Shown: one piece after another, positions 16,265-23,926 of the stretch | Numbering within the stretch: position 1 is the first letter of the stretch | Layout: each line of letters begins with the position of its first letter | Origin: Terriglobia bacterium | GTDB taxonomy: Bacteria; Acidobacteriota; Terriglobia; Bryobacterales; Bryobacteraceae | Reading direction: 5' to 3' | DNA: 64,000 bases | NCBI GenBank assembly: GCA_020073445.1 | Contig: JAIQFE010000015.1 | Coordinates: 62,001 to 126,000, forward strand | Notes under the pieces: generated by a model | The model's database searches: none | Told to the model about the DNA's origin: nothing | The model's input: only the letters and a program-made list of their open reading frames with translations | Made by a program: the position numbers and the translations under genes

Positions 16265-16979
16265 CGTTTTGGTTGTGGATGACGAGCCTTCCTTGCGGAA
16301 AACCATCCGCGCTTCCCTTGCGGCTAGCGGCTATACCGTGACCGAAGCGGGAACGGGTGGCGAAGCAGTAGGAGTGGTTCGAGGAAGGCCGTTCGATCTG
16401 GTGCTGCTCGACGTGAATATGCCCGGAATGAGCGGAGTCGAGGCGTGCCGGCAGATTCGGGCTCTGGCCCCGCGCACGGGGATCATCATGGTCACCGTAC
16501 GCGACGCCGAGGAAGACAAAGTGCGCGCACTCGAGGCCGGGGCGGACGACTACGTCACCAAACCATTCCGCTTTCGGGAACTCATTGCGCGTCTGGGCGC
16601 GGTACTTCGAAGGACCCATATGGACACCGAAGTATCTGGACTCATCCAGGCCGGCGATATCAGGATGGATCTCGAGCGGCACCTGCTATGGAAGGGGGAA
16701 GAGGAGATTCGCCTGTCGCCCAAGGAGTTCGATCTTCTTTCATTCCTGATGAAGAACCAGGGTGTTCCCCTGACCCACCTAAAACTGCTGCACGCGATCT
16801 GGGGACCGGAGTACGGTAGCGAACTGGAATACCTGCGAACTTACGTGCGGATGCTACGCAAGAAGATTGAGAAGGATCCCGCTAGGCCCGAGTACATCCT
16901 GACGGAGCCGTGGGTCGGCTACCGGTTTCGGAACCCGTCGGATCCGGATCAGGCAACCAGGCCTTCCGAAGAAGAATAG
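16233..16979 (+). CDS. KdpE-like response regulator (OmpR family)
   Basis: The 248-residue protein has a receiver domain (acidic pair Asp16-Asp17, phosphoacceptor Asp60 in LLDVNMPGMSG, Lys in TKPF) and a winged-helix output domain (LSPKEFDLLSFLMKNQG, IWGPEYGSELEYLRTYVRMLRKKIEKDP, GYRF). The start is GTG inside the kinase gene; the 32-base overlap indicates translational coupling. The recognition helix region is almost the same as in the regulator at 11821-12555, so shared target sites are likely. The next KdpE-like repeat (site H) begins 14 bases after its stop. Confidence 0.93.
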   Translation: MSVVTSQQSFSVLVVDDEPSLRKTIRASLAASGYTVTEAGTGGEAVGVVRGRPFDLVLLDVNMPGMSGVEACRQIRALAPRTGIIMVTVRDAEEDKVRALEAGADDYVTKPFRFRELIARLGAVLRRTHMDTEVSGLIQAGDIRMDLERHLLWKGEEEIRLSPKEFDLLSFLMKNQGVPLTHLKLLHAIWGPEYGSELEYLRTYVRMLRKKIEKDPARPEYILTEPWVGYRFRNPSDPDQATRPSEEE

Positions 16980-16992
16980 AATCTTTCTCCCT

Positions 16993-17011
16993 TTCATGCC
17001 TTTTTTATGGA
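16993..17011 (+). promoter_or_regulatory. KdpE-like operator (site H)
   Basis: TTTCATGCC and TTTTTTATGG have ATG cores 11 bases apart (16996 and 17007). The second core overlaps the first possible start codon of the following gene at 17007, so a bound regulator there might also block initiation or transcription, or the true start lies further downstream. Confidence 0.55.
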
Positions 17012-17528
17012 TTTAGCCGCACACTTGGCTGTGCAAGCTGTAACCCCGATGCAGCGATACTACGACTCGGTGGTGGCCGGTGGCCGCCGGCCGCACCGAT
17101 CGCTTCGACCGGATCTTCCAGCGTTCGACCAAAGTACTCTGAGTAGTCTCCGTGTCGATCAGCTGCGCGCAGCGATTCGGGCTAACCTGGTCACCTTCCC
17201 GAACCAGGTGCCCGTATTTGAACGGCATGACCGTCCCGATCTGCAGTGTAAGATTGTCCAGTTGTATTTCACACTTGGCTGGGGCTATGAAACCATTGCG
17301 ATCCGGTTCGGGCTAGTGCATCAGCGTGTGGCCCAAATCTTGAAAACGTGGAAACGCCGCGCCATCGAGACTGGCTATGTCCAGTACATCCCGCCCTTTG
17401 AGCCGCTCACAATGCCCGGTGTAAGCGCTATGGTTCCTCCTCCGCAAGTCCCCGCGTTTGTTGTGATTTCTTCTCAAGTGCCTCCTCCGGCCCCACTACG
17501 CGTCTCCTCGGAAATCTCAACTTATTAG
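17007..17528 (+). CDS. Helix-turn-helix protein, probable DNA-binding
   Basis: The 173-residue frame contains a central helix-turn-helix of the homeodomain/sigma-4-like kind (about residues 80-120): KIVQLYFTLGWGYETIAIRF, then GLVHQRVAQILKTWKRRAIE. The C-terminal 45 residues are Pro/Val-rich and likely disordered. The ATG at 17007 lies within site H and lacks a ribosome site; a second ATG at 17049 is possible but also weak. No ligand-binding or catalytic domain is seen. The context between a KdpE-like regulator and a large porin suggests a local regulator. Its exact family is not recognised. Confidence 0.65.
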   Translation: MDLAAHLAVQAVTPMQRYYDSVVAGGRRPHRSLRPDLPAFDQSTLSSLRVDQLRAAIRANLVTFPNQVPVFERHDRPDLQCKIVQLYFTLGWGYETIAIRFGLVHQRVAQILKTWKRRAIETGYVQYIPPFEPLTMPGVSAMVPPPQVPAFVVISSQVPPPAPLRVSSEISTY

Positions 17529-17566
17529 CTTTTGCTATCAGACGCATAAGAGATTTCTGTTCCGGC

Positions 17567-17585
17567 TTTCATGCCTTTTTGAGGA
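17567..17585 (+). promoter_or_regulatory. KdpE-like operator (site I)
   Basis: TTTCATGCCTTTTTGAGG repeats the first half of site H exactly, while the second core is degenerate (GAGG for TATGG). It lies about 120-135 bases before the porin gene. Confidence 0.5.
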
Positions 17586-17702
17586 ACTGGACTTCATACT
17601 GATTTCACCGAGTCGTACTTAACTGTTCATCAAATCGACCGGCTCACGAAGGGCTAGTTAGTCAGACCTTCCTGAGCGTAAAGGAAACCATTGGTTGTTG
17701 CT

Positions 17703-19544
17703 ATGAAAAACAATTTGTCACGTGTCTCGTTATTGACTCTCACCGCGAGCGTATCGGTCTTTGCCCAGTCGGCCGGCACCACTTCGACTCCCACCCAAAT
17801 GCTGGCGCCAGCGAATGCGAATCCGGATCAGCCGGCAGCAACTGGCGGCAGTTCCGGCAGCAACGCGGGAAAGGGATCCAAGAACTTCTGGGCCAATTGG
17901 CTGGAGAGGAAAACCGCTCCTGCGACGGCCGCATCGAAGAAGAGCAGCGCTCCCGTGTATGCCAAGGCGTTCACCGACGCAGCGGGTGCCGACGCTGCCC
18001 CGGAGCCAGCGCCCGGGCCGGAGCCAATAGGGCCAGCCGTCAACAAAGAAACCGACGCGGCTAAAGAGATCCAGATTCTCAAAGACCGCCTGGACAAGCT
18101 GCAAAAAGTGATCGATGAGCAATCGCAAGGTGGCGGGAATGCAGCGCCCGCCGCTTCGGCTCCGCCGCTTAAAATCCCTGAACCATTGTCCGCTCCCGAT
18201 CCTGCTCCCGCGAACGACAAGGATACGCCGTTCGCATACGGCGACCAAAGCTGGTTCAACGGCAGCCCTCGCAACAGTCCTGTGCTCGATACGAAGTTCT
18301 TCACCGGGGAAGTCCGGTTCGATACGCACTTCATGGAAGATTTCAATCAGCCCATTGACCACACCATGGGCGGCGCGACCGAGTCATTCCGGTCCGGCGA
18401 ATTCCAGGTGGAGCAAATCAGCTTCGGCGGCGACTTCCACTACGACAACGTTCGCGGAAGAGTCCTCACCATGTTTGGCTTATTCGCGAGCACCACACCG
18501 CGCAACGACGGTAGCGCCGGGGTCGGGCAGTGGGACGTCCGCAGCGCCTATAAGTATGTATCGGAAGCGTGGGGCGGATACCACTTCAACGTGGCGCACG
18601 GCCTCAACGTGGACGCGGGAATTTTCGTGTCGTACATCGGCCTGTTCAGTTATTACAATTTCGACAACTGGACTTACCAGCCGTCCTTCGTGTCCTCGAA
18701 CACGCCGTGGTTCTTTAACGGCCTTCGCATCCAGTATTTCCCAACTCAGAAACTGAAGATCGAACCTTGGATTATTAACGGGTGGCAGTCTTATAACAAG
18801 TTCAACGGCCATCGCGGTCTGGGAGGTCAGATTCTGTGGATACCGACCGATGCGATTAGAATCGTTTTGAACAACTACGGCAACGGTACCGATACCCTCG
18901 GTAATCCCGGCCGCTCGCGCATCCAGACCGACGACAGTATCGAGGTCAGATACTTCAACAAGCCGATGGCCACAGGCATCGACAAGATGGCGTTCACTTT
19001 CACTGCCGACGCGGGATGCGAATACGGCGGCGGAGTAACTTGCCACGGCGGTTCGGGCGGACCGAAGCAGGCGTTCCTGGGCTGGATGGCTTATGACCGG
19101 ACCTGGTGGGGTCATGACAAGTATGCCCTCACAGTCGGCGGTGGCCAGATGAATAACCCCGGCCGCTATCTGACGCTGCTCCCGCCGATCAATGGTGCGG
19201 ACGCGATCTCGGGTTCGCCCTACTTCACGGCGAATCCCGGGGACAAATCCCACATGTGGGATGCCAACATCAATTTCCAATGGATGCCCAAGGCATACAT
19301 TACCTGGTGGGGAGAGGCCGGCTATCGCCACTCGGACGTGCCGTACTGGTCGGGCCGCGGAGGGATCACGCCTCCTGGCGGCAATACCGGTTCTCCGGGA
19401 CAATACGTCTGCGGAGCCGGCGGCTCGGCCGGGACCAACGACCTAGCCACGGCGCAGGCGAATTGCGGCTCCGCCGGGGTCTGGTTCCCGGATCTTCGCA
19501 AAGGCCAGGCCACTCTCAGCTTCGGCGTCATGGTGAAGTTCTAG
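17703..19544 (+). CDS. Outer-membrane beta-barrel porin, OmpL-like (BBP2 family)
   Basis: The 613-residue protein has a signal peptide (MKNNLSRVSLLTLTASVSVFAQ), a low-complexity Ala/Pro/Ser region, a short coiled coil (about residues 115-140, EIQILKDRLDKLQKVIDEQ) and a long beta-barrel with alternating aromatic strands ending in FGVMVKF, the usual C-terminal Phe of outer-membrane proteins. SEAWGGYHFNVAHGLNVDAG and NGLRIQYFPTQKLKIEPW are typical of the putative porin-2 family. The coiled coil may anchor it to peptidoglycan. The start is uncertain: a TTG at 17691 has a better-placed AAGGAAA than the ATG used here. Site I upstream suggests regulation with the Kdp-like island, so ion or small-solute passage is likely. 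Confidence 0.85.
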   Translation: MKNNLSRVSLLTLTASVSVFAQSAGTTSTPTQMLAPANANPDQPAATGGSSGSNAGKGSKNFWANWLERKTAPATAASKKSSAPVYAKAFTDAAGADAAPEPAPGPEPIGPAVNKETDAAKEIQILKDRLDKLQKVIDEQSQGGGNAAPAASAPPLKIPEPLSAPDPAPANDKDTPFAYGDQSWFNGSPRNSPVLDTKFFTGEVRFDTHFMEDFNQPIDHTMGGATESFRSGEFQVEQISFGGDFHYDNVRGRVLTMFGLFASTTPRNDGSAGVGQWDVRSAYKYVSEAWGGYHFNVAHGLNVDAGIFVSYIGLFSYYNFDNWTYQPSFVSSNTPWFFNGLRIQYFPTQKLKIEPWIINGWQSYNKFNGHRGLGGQILWIPTDAIRIVLNNYGNGTDTLGNPGRSRIQTDDSIEVRYFNKPMATGIDKMAFTFTADAGCEYGGGVTCHGGSGGPKQAFLGWMAYDRTWWGHDKYALTVGGGQMNNPGRYLTLLPPINGADAISGSPYFTANPGDKSHMWDANINFQWMPKAYITWWGEAGYRHSDVPYWSGRGGITPPGGNTGSPGQYVCGAGGSAGTNDLATAQANCGSAGVWFPDLRKGQATLSFGVMVKF

Positions 19545-19622
19545 CGCCGAGTGAGTCGAATGACGGAGCGGCGCTCGGGGCGGAACTCCCGGTCGCTGCT
19601 CCGCTGCTTTTCGGAGTAGAGT

Positions 19623-20354
19623 ATGTGCAAGTTTCTGATACAACCGCTCTGCATCATCCTAGCCGCGGCTCAACTCAGGGCCGCGGATCCGGCATGGAGA
19701 AGCAAGTCGACCGCCGAGTGGACCGAACAGGACGCCAAGGAGATCCTCTCCACGTCACCTTGGTCGAAGACGACTACGGCCGTGATCATGCGCCGTCGGA
19801 CCGAGGACGAACTCAGGATGGCTGGACAGATGGGGCAACCCCGAGGCGTCGGCAATGAGAATGTGGATGCGAAGGGGACGACCGGGATTAAGGCGTCACT
19901 GAAGTCCCAAAACGCTCCGGTAACCGCCGACCACAGCGTCCAGTCTGGTTCCCAGCCCATCGCCCTCAGACTGCGTTGGGAGAACGCGTTCCCGGTTCGG
20001 GTCGCGGAGTTGAAAGCCCATGAGGTGGAGCCTCCCACATCGGAGGACGGCTATCGCATCGCTGTTTACGGGCTCCCCGTCCCCGATGGCGATGCCGGGA
20101 GCGATGCAAAACAGCCGGTGCACCTGAAGAATCTTGCGGCTTTGAAGCGCCCGGGAAGAAAAGATGTGAAGCCGGTCAATGTCGAGGTGTTCCAGCGGGA
20201 TAGCGAGATGGTGGTGGTCTATCTGTTTCCGTTGTCGGCGGAAATCACCGAGAAGGATGGGCACGTCGACTTTCAGGCGCAAATCGGCCGGGTCACTATC
20301 GATCAGTCGTTCGATCTGACGCAAATGACATTTGAAGGAAAGCTGGAACTGTAG
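19623..20354 (+). CDS. Secreted protein of unknown function
   Basis: The 243-residue protein starts with a signal peptide (MCKFLIQPLCIILAAAQLRA). The mature part includes KSTAEWTEQDAKEILSTSPW, a helical segment met in many acidobacterial secreted proteins, then a polar linker and a beta-rich C-terminal half with no catalytic motif that I recognise. It lies between the porin gene and the fourth KdpD-like kinase on the same strand, with the kinase start eight bases after its stop, so a shared transcript is probable. Confidence 0.75.
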   Translation: MCKFLIQPLCIILAAAQLRAADPAWRSKSTAEWTEQDAKEILSTSPWSKTTTAVIMRRRTEDELRMAGQMGQPRGVGNENVDAKGTTGIKASLKSQNAPVTADHSVQSGSQPIALRLRWENAFPVRVAELKAHEVEPPTSEDGYRIAVYGLPVPDGDAGSDAKQPVHLKNLAALKRPGRKDVKPVNVEVFQRDSEMVVVYLFPLSAEITEKDGHVDFQAQIGRVTIDQSFDLTQMTFEGKLEL

Positions 20355-20361
20355 GGCCTCT

Positions 20362-21891
20362 ATGACTCTTCACGAAAGCCTCGTTCTTCCGCTTCAGGAT
20401 TTGCGTGCCACGGCGAAAGCGCCCGGTCTCTCTCTTCGGTCGAAGCTGGCTCACAGCTTGGCTAAAACGCTTCGACCTGCGTTACCAAGCGCGCTTTGCC
20501 TGGCCGGGGTGATGCTCTGCACTTGGGTGGGATTTCACTTCGATCAAGGTTTTGCTTTCACTGGATTTCTGTATCTGGTTCCAGTCGTCTTCGCCGCGAT
20601 GTACGGAGGGTTCTGGCAGGCAACGCTGGTTTCCATCGGTGCCGCGACGTGCCTCAACTATTTCTTCATACCGCCTGTTTTCAGTCTTGAAAACAGTCCG
20701 GAGAATTGGATCGCTCTCGGCGCGTTTGAGTTTACAGCTTTGGTGATCAGCCGCATGTCGCTCCGGGAACAATTGCGGACGAAGGAAGCGATCGCGGGGC
20801 GGCGCGATATGGAGCGGCTGTATCAAACCTCGCGGCGAATACTGCTCTTGGACAGTTCCGACGAGCCCGGAACTCTGGTCCCTTCCCTGATTCAAGAGAT
20901 CTTCGAACTCAAAGGCGTACTGTTGTTCGATGCGCTATCCGGTAAGACCTATCGAAGCGGAGAAGTTCTTCACGGAATGGAGCAGTTGACCCGTGCCGCA
21001 AATACTCTGGGCGCCGATACCTTTGATCCCGAAAGCAGAACCAGATATTGCGTCCTTCGATTTGCCACCCAGCCCGTGGGCGGCCTGGCGTTGAGCGGCT
21101 CAGAAATAAGTGAACCGGCGGCAAGCGCGCTCGCATCGCTGGCCGGAGTTGCACTCGAACACTTTCGAACACTTCAGAGAGAGTCGCGAGCGCAGGCAGC
21201 ACGCCAAGCCGAACAATTGCGGACCTCCGTCCTGGATGCACTTGCACATCAGTTCAAAACACCCTTGACCGCCGCGCGGGCAGCCAGTTCCGGCCTCTTA
21301 GCCGCGGGCGGACTGTCGGACCTGCAAACCGAGCTTGTGACCGTGATCGACCGGCAAGCGACGAAGCTGGACGATCTCGCATCACGGCTGCTTGGAGCCG
21401 CAAAGCTGGATACTGCCGACTTCAAGCCTCAGCGTGAGCCACTGCTCTTTTCCCGCTTGGTGGGCGCCGCGATCCAGCGGATCGACCAGGCCACTGATCG
21501 GGACCGATTCCACATTTACGCGCCGAGTGAGGAGGTGGCGATACTCGCGGATCGCGAGTTAGTCCTCACCTCGATTGCGCAGCTCCTCGACAATGCGCTC
21601 AAGTATTCCGAGCCCGGATCGCCCATCGACGTTGTGGTCGCGGTCATAAACGCCGAAGTGGTCCTCACCGTGCGCAACAAGGGACTGGTAGTCGCCGCGA
21701 AGGACCGCGAACGTGTTTTTGAAAGATTCTATCGGGCGCCCGAGACTCAAGACCTGCCTGCTGGTACCGGGTTGGGTCTTTCGATCGTCAAGAGAATCGT
21801 AGAAGCGCACCATGGACGAGTGTGGGCGAAGGGTGAGGCGAATTATGGAACGTTGTTTTCAATTTCCCTTCCGGCGGCTCGCGGGTGTTAG
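20362..21891 (+). CDS. KdpD-like sensor histidine kinase with HQ box and altered G1 box
   Basis: The 509-residue protein has a DUF4118 membrane domain (about residues 40-130, with NYFFIPPVFSLENSPENW close to KdpD), a GAF-like region, a HisKA domain and a HATPase domain with N box (QLLDNALKYSEPGS), F box (VFERFYR) and G2 box (GTGLGLSIVKRI). The phosphorylated His sits in LAHQFKTPL: the following acidic residue that normally acts as general base is Gln. The G1 box is VRNKGLVV, with Asp replaced by Asn. The ATG at 20362 is chosen over 20332 because it lies eight bases after the preceding stop. The regulator gene follows after three bases. Confidence 0.9.
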   Translation: MTLHESLVLPLQDLRATAKAPGLSLRSKLAHSLAKTLRPALPSALCLAGVMLCTWVGFHFDQGFAFTGFLYLVPVVFAAMYGGFWQATLVSIGAATCLNYFFIPPVFSLENSPENWIALGAFEFTALVISRMSLREQLRTKEAIAGRRDMERLYQTSRRILLLDSSDEPGTLVPSLIQEIFELKGVLLFDALSGKTYRSGEVLHGMEQLTRAANTLGADTFDPESRTRYCVLRFATQPVGGLALSGSEISEPAASALASLAGVALEHFRTLQRESRAQAARQAEQLRTSVLDALAHQFKTPLTAARAASSGLLAAGGLSDLQTELVTVIDRQATKLDDLASRLLGAAKLDTADFKPQREPLLFSRLVGAAIQRIDQATDRDRFHIYAPSEEVAILADRELVLTSIAQLLDNALKYSEPGSPIDVVVAVINAEVVLTVRNKGLVVAAKDRERVFERFYRAPETQDLPAGTGLGLSIVKRIVEAHHGRVWAKGEANYGTLFSISLPAARGC

Positions 21892-21894
21892 TTT

Positions 21895-22632
21895 ATGTCC
21901 ACCCCGAACCTTTCGGCCCTCGGAAGGGTCCTCGTAACCGACGATGATGCCGATATTCGCCGCGTGCTGCGGAGTACGCTCGTCACCCTGGGCTTCGACG
22001 CTGCGGAAGCTTCGAATGGCGAGCAGGCTCTGAAGGAGATCGATGCTCACCCTTTCGATGTAGTGCTGCTGGACGTAAACATGCCTGGTATGGGCGGGAT
22101 CGAAGCGTGCCGGCAAATCAGAAAGAAAGCTCCCCGGCTGCAAATCCTAATGCTGACCGTCCGGGACCGGGAGGAGGACAAGATCAAAGCGCTCGACGCG
22201 GGCGCGGACGATTACATCACCAAGCCCTTCTCCATGCCGGAACTGGCGGCCCGAATCAGATCCGCCGTTCGGCGCACTTCCACTCCACCTGTCGATACCA
22301 ATGCGCCAATCGTGATCGGAGACATCGAGCTCGACCCTGAGCGCCGGATTGTGCGTAAAGCGGGCACGGACATGCGCCTGACGAATAAGGAGTTCGACCT
22401 GCTGCATTACCTGATGTCTCACTCCGGCGTTCCCCTGGCCCACGCGAAGCTATTACGAGCGGTTTGGGGCGCCGAGTATGGCCAGGAACTGGAGTACCTG
22501 CGGGTGTTCATGCACCAGCTCCGGAAGAAGCTGGAGGACGATCCCTCGGCGCCCGCCTATCTCCTTACGGAACCGCACTTTGGATATCGCTTCCGGGAGC
22601 CGGCTGATGACAATTCCGTATCGAATCCATAA
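21895..22632 (+). CDS. KdpE-like response regulator (OmpR family)
   Basis: The 245-residue protein has a receiver domain (acidic pair Asp16-Asp17, phosphoacceptor Asp60 in LLDVNMPGMGG, Lys in TKPF) and a winged-helix output domain (LTNKEFDLLHYLMSHSG, VWGAEYGQELEYLRVFMHQLRKKLEDDP, GYRF). It follows the kinase gene by three bases. A KdpE-like repeat (site J) begins 20 bases after its stop, immediately before the metal-efflux operon, so this regulator is the most direct candidate controller of that operon. Confidence 0.93.
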   Translation: MSTPNLSALGRVLVTDDDADIRRVLRSTLVTLGFDAAEASNGEQALKEIDAHPFDVVLLDVNMPGMGGIEACRQIRKKAPRLQILMLTVRDREEDKIKALDAGADDYITKPFSMPELAARIRSAVRRTSTPPVDTNAPIVIGDIELDPERRIVRKAGTDMRLTNKEFDLLHYLMSHSGVPLAHAKLLRAVWGAEYGQELEYLRVFMHQLRKKLEDDPSAPAYLLTEPHFGYRFREPADDNSVSNP

Positions 22633-22651
22633 GTGTTTTCAATCACAGCCA

Positions 22652-22670
22652 TTTATGCCTTCTTTATCCT
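22652..22670 (+). promoter_or_regulatory. KdpE-like operator (site J)
   Basis: TTTATGCC and TTTATCC have TTTAT cores exactly 11 bases apart (22652 and 22663). This is the closest match in the window to the E. coli KdpE site. It lies about 70-87 bases before the membrane-fusion protein gene. Confidence 0.65.
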
Positions 22671-22738
22671 TCTCGCCCTATTCTGAACCTGAGTGAACTG
22701 CGCGTTTTCCGCGCCCCCATAGGATCAGGAGCATTCCG

Positions 22739-23875
22739 ATGAAAAACATAACAGTGAAAGCTGTTCTTCTGGCTCTAAGTATTCCCGCATTGCTCACCCT
22801 TCACGGCTGCAATAAAGTTCAGGCAGATGCCGCAGCGGAGGCGCCGCCGGCCGCGAAGGTCGTTCCGGACGTGGACATCGCGCTGTTCGCCGTCGACCAT
22901 CCGGAGCAGTTCCCATTCACCACGGCAACCGAGCACCCCACGACTTCGGAGTTGACGGTTACGGGAACAGTGAACCCGGATGTTTCCCGCAGTGTTCCCG
23001 TTGTGTCTCTGGCGACCGGCCGCGTAACAGCGATTCACGCGCGCTTGGGCGACAACGTGAAAGCCGGGCAAGTCCTGCTGAGCATCCGGAGCGACGACGT
23101 GCAGAGCGGGTTTGCCGACTACCGCAAAGCGGTTCGTGACGAAGTGTTGGCACGAACGCAGCTGGAACGCGCCCAGGATCTGTTCAGCCACGGCGCGATC
23201 GCCCAGGCCGACCTTCAGGTAGCTGAGGACACCGAAGACAAAGCCAAGATCGATGTCGAGACCACAGGGGAGCATCTGAAGCTGCTTGGCAATGATCCCA
23301 ACAACCCGAAAGGGGAAGTGGAAGTGATGGCTCCCGTTTCGGGAGTGATTACCGATCAGCAGGTCACCAACTCCGCGGGTATACAGGGCCTGGGCTCGAC
23401 ACCTTTTACGATTTCCGATCTCTCCAGCGTGTGGATCATTTGCGACGTGTATGAAAACGATCTGGCCACGGTGCACATCGGTGACGCCGCCGAGGTTCGC
23501 TTGAACGCATATCCCGGGCAAATCTTTAAAGGAAAGGTCAGCAACATCGGCACAATCCTTGACCCCAGTCTCAGGACCGGAAAAGTTCGCATCGAAGTGC
23601 AAAATCCAGGAATGATGCGCCTCGGCATGTTTGTAACCGCGACCTTCCGCGGTCAGGCGATGGAGATGCATACTGAAGTGCCAGCGAGCGCCATCTTGCA
23701 CATCCATGACCGGGACTACGTCTACGTGCCCGCGCCGGACAACAAGTTCAAGCGACTCGAGGTCGTCAGCGGCGACCAGCTACCCGGCAACATGCAGGAA
23801 ATCAAGTCCGGCATCAAAGCAGGCCAGCAGCTGGTGGCCAACGCCCTGGTGTTGGAACGCACCATCGATCAATAG
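22739..23875 (+). CDS. RND efflux periplasmic adaptor (CusB/CzcB-like lipoprotein)
   Basis: The 378-residue protein links the inner-membrane pump to the outer-membrane channel. It begins with a lipoprotein signal (LLTLHGC, lipid-attached Cys about residue 22). The adaptor features follow in order: a barrel-sandwich hybrid (GRVTAIHARLGDNVKAGQVL), a helical hairpin (about residues 130-185), the return half of the hybrid (EVMAPVSGVITDQQVTNSAG), a beta-barrel (SVWIICDVYENDLATVHIG) and a membrane-proximal domain. A classical metal-binding His or Met cluster is not evident. The gene begins the efflux operon and is preceded by KdpE-like site J. Confidence 0.9.
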   Translation: MKNITVKAVLLALSIPALLTLHGCNKVQADAAAEAPPAAKVVPDVDIALFAVDHPEQFPFTTATEHPTTSELTVTGTVNPDVSRSVPVVSLATGRVTAIHARLGDNVKAGQVLLSIRSDDVQSGFADYRKAVRDEVLARTQLERAQDLFSHGAIAQADLQVAEDTEDKAKIDVETTGEHLKLLGNDPNNPKGEVEVMAPVSGVITDQQVTNSAGIQGLGSTPFTISDLSSVWIICDVYENDLATVHIGDAAEVRLNAYPGQIFKGKVSNIGTILDPSLRTGKVRIEVQNPGMMRLGMFVTATFRGQAMEMHTEVPASAILHIHDRDYVYVPAPDNKFKRLEVVSGDQLPGNMQEIKSGIKAGQQLVANALVLERTIDQ

Positions 23876-23926
23876 AGCGATCAATTGGAGTAAGCGTCGG
23901 AGTAAAGGCTTCCGGAGAAAAGAAAA

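Noticed and set aside
18480-19403. Open frame of 307 codons opposite the porin
   Set aside because: It is antisense to a protein with signal peptide and barrel; composition is typical of shadow frames.
19545-19600. Inverted repeat AGCGCCG/CGGCGCT after the porin considered as a terminator
   Set aside because: The stem is only seven bases with a loop of about 20 and no T-run follows.
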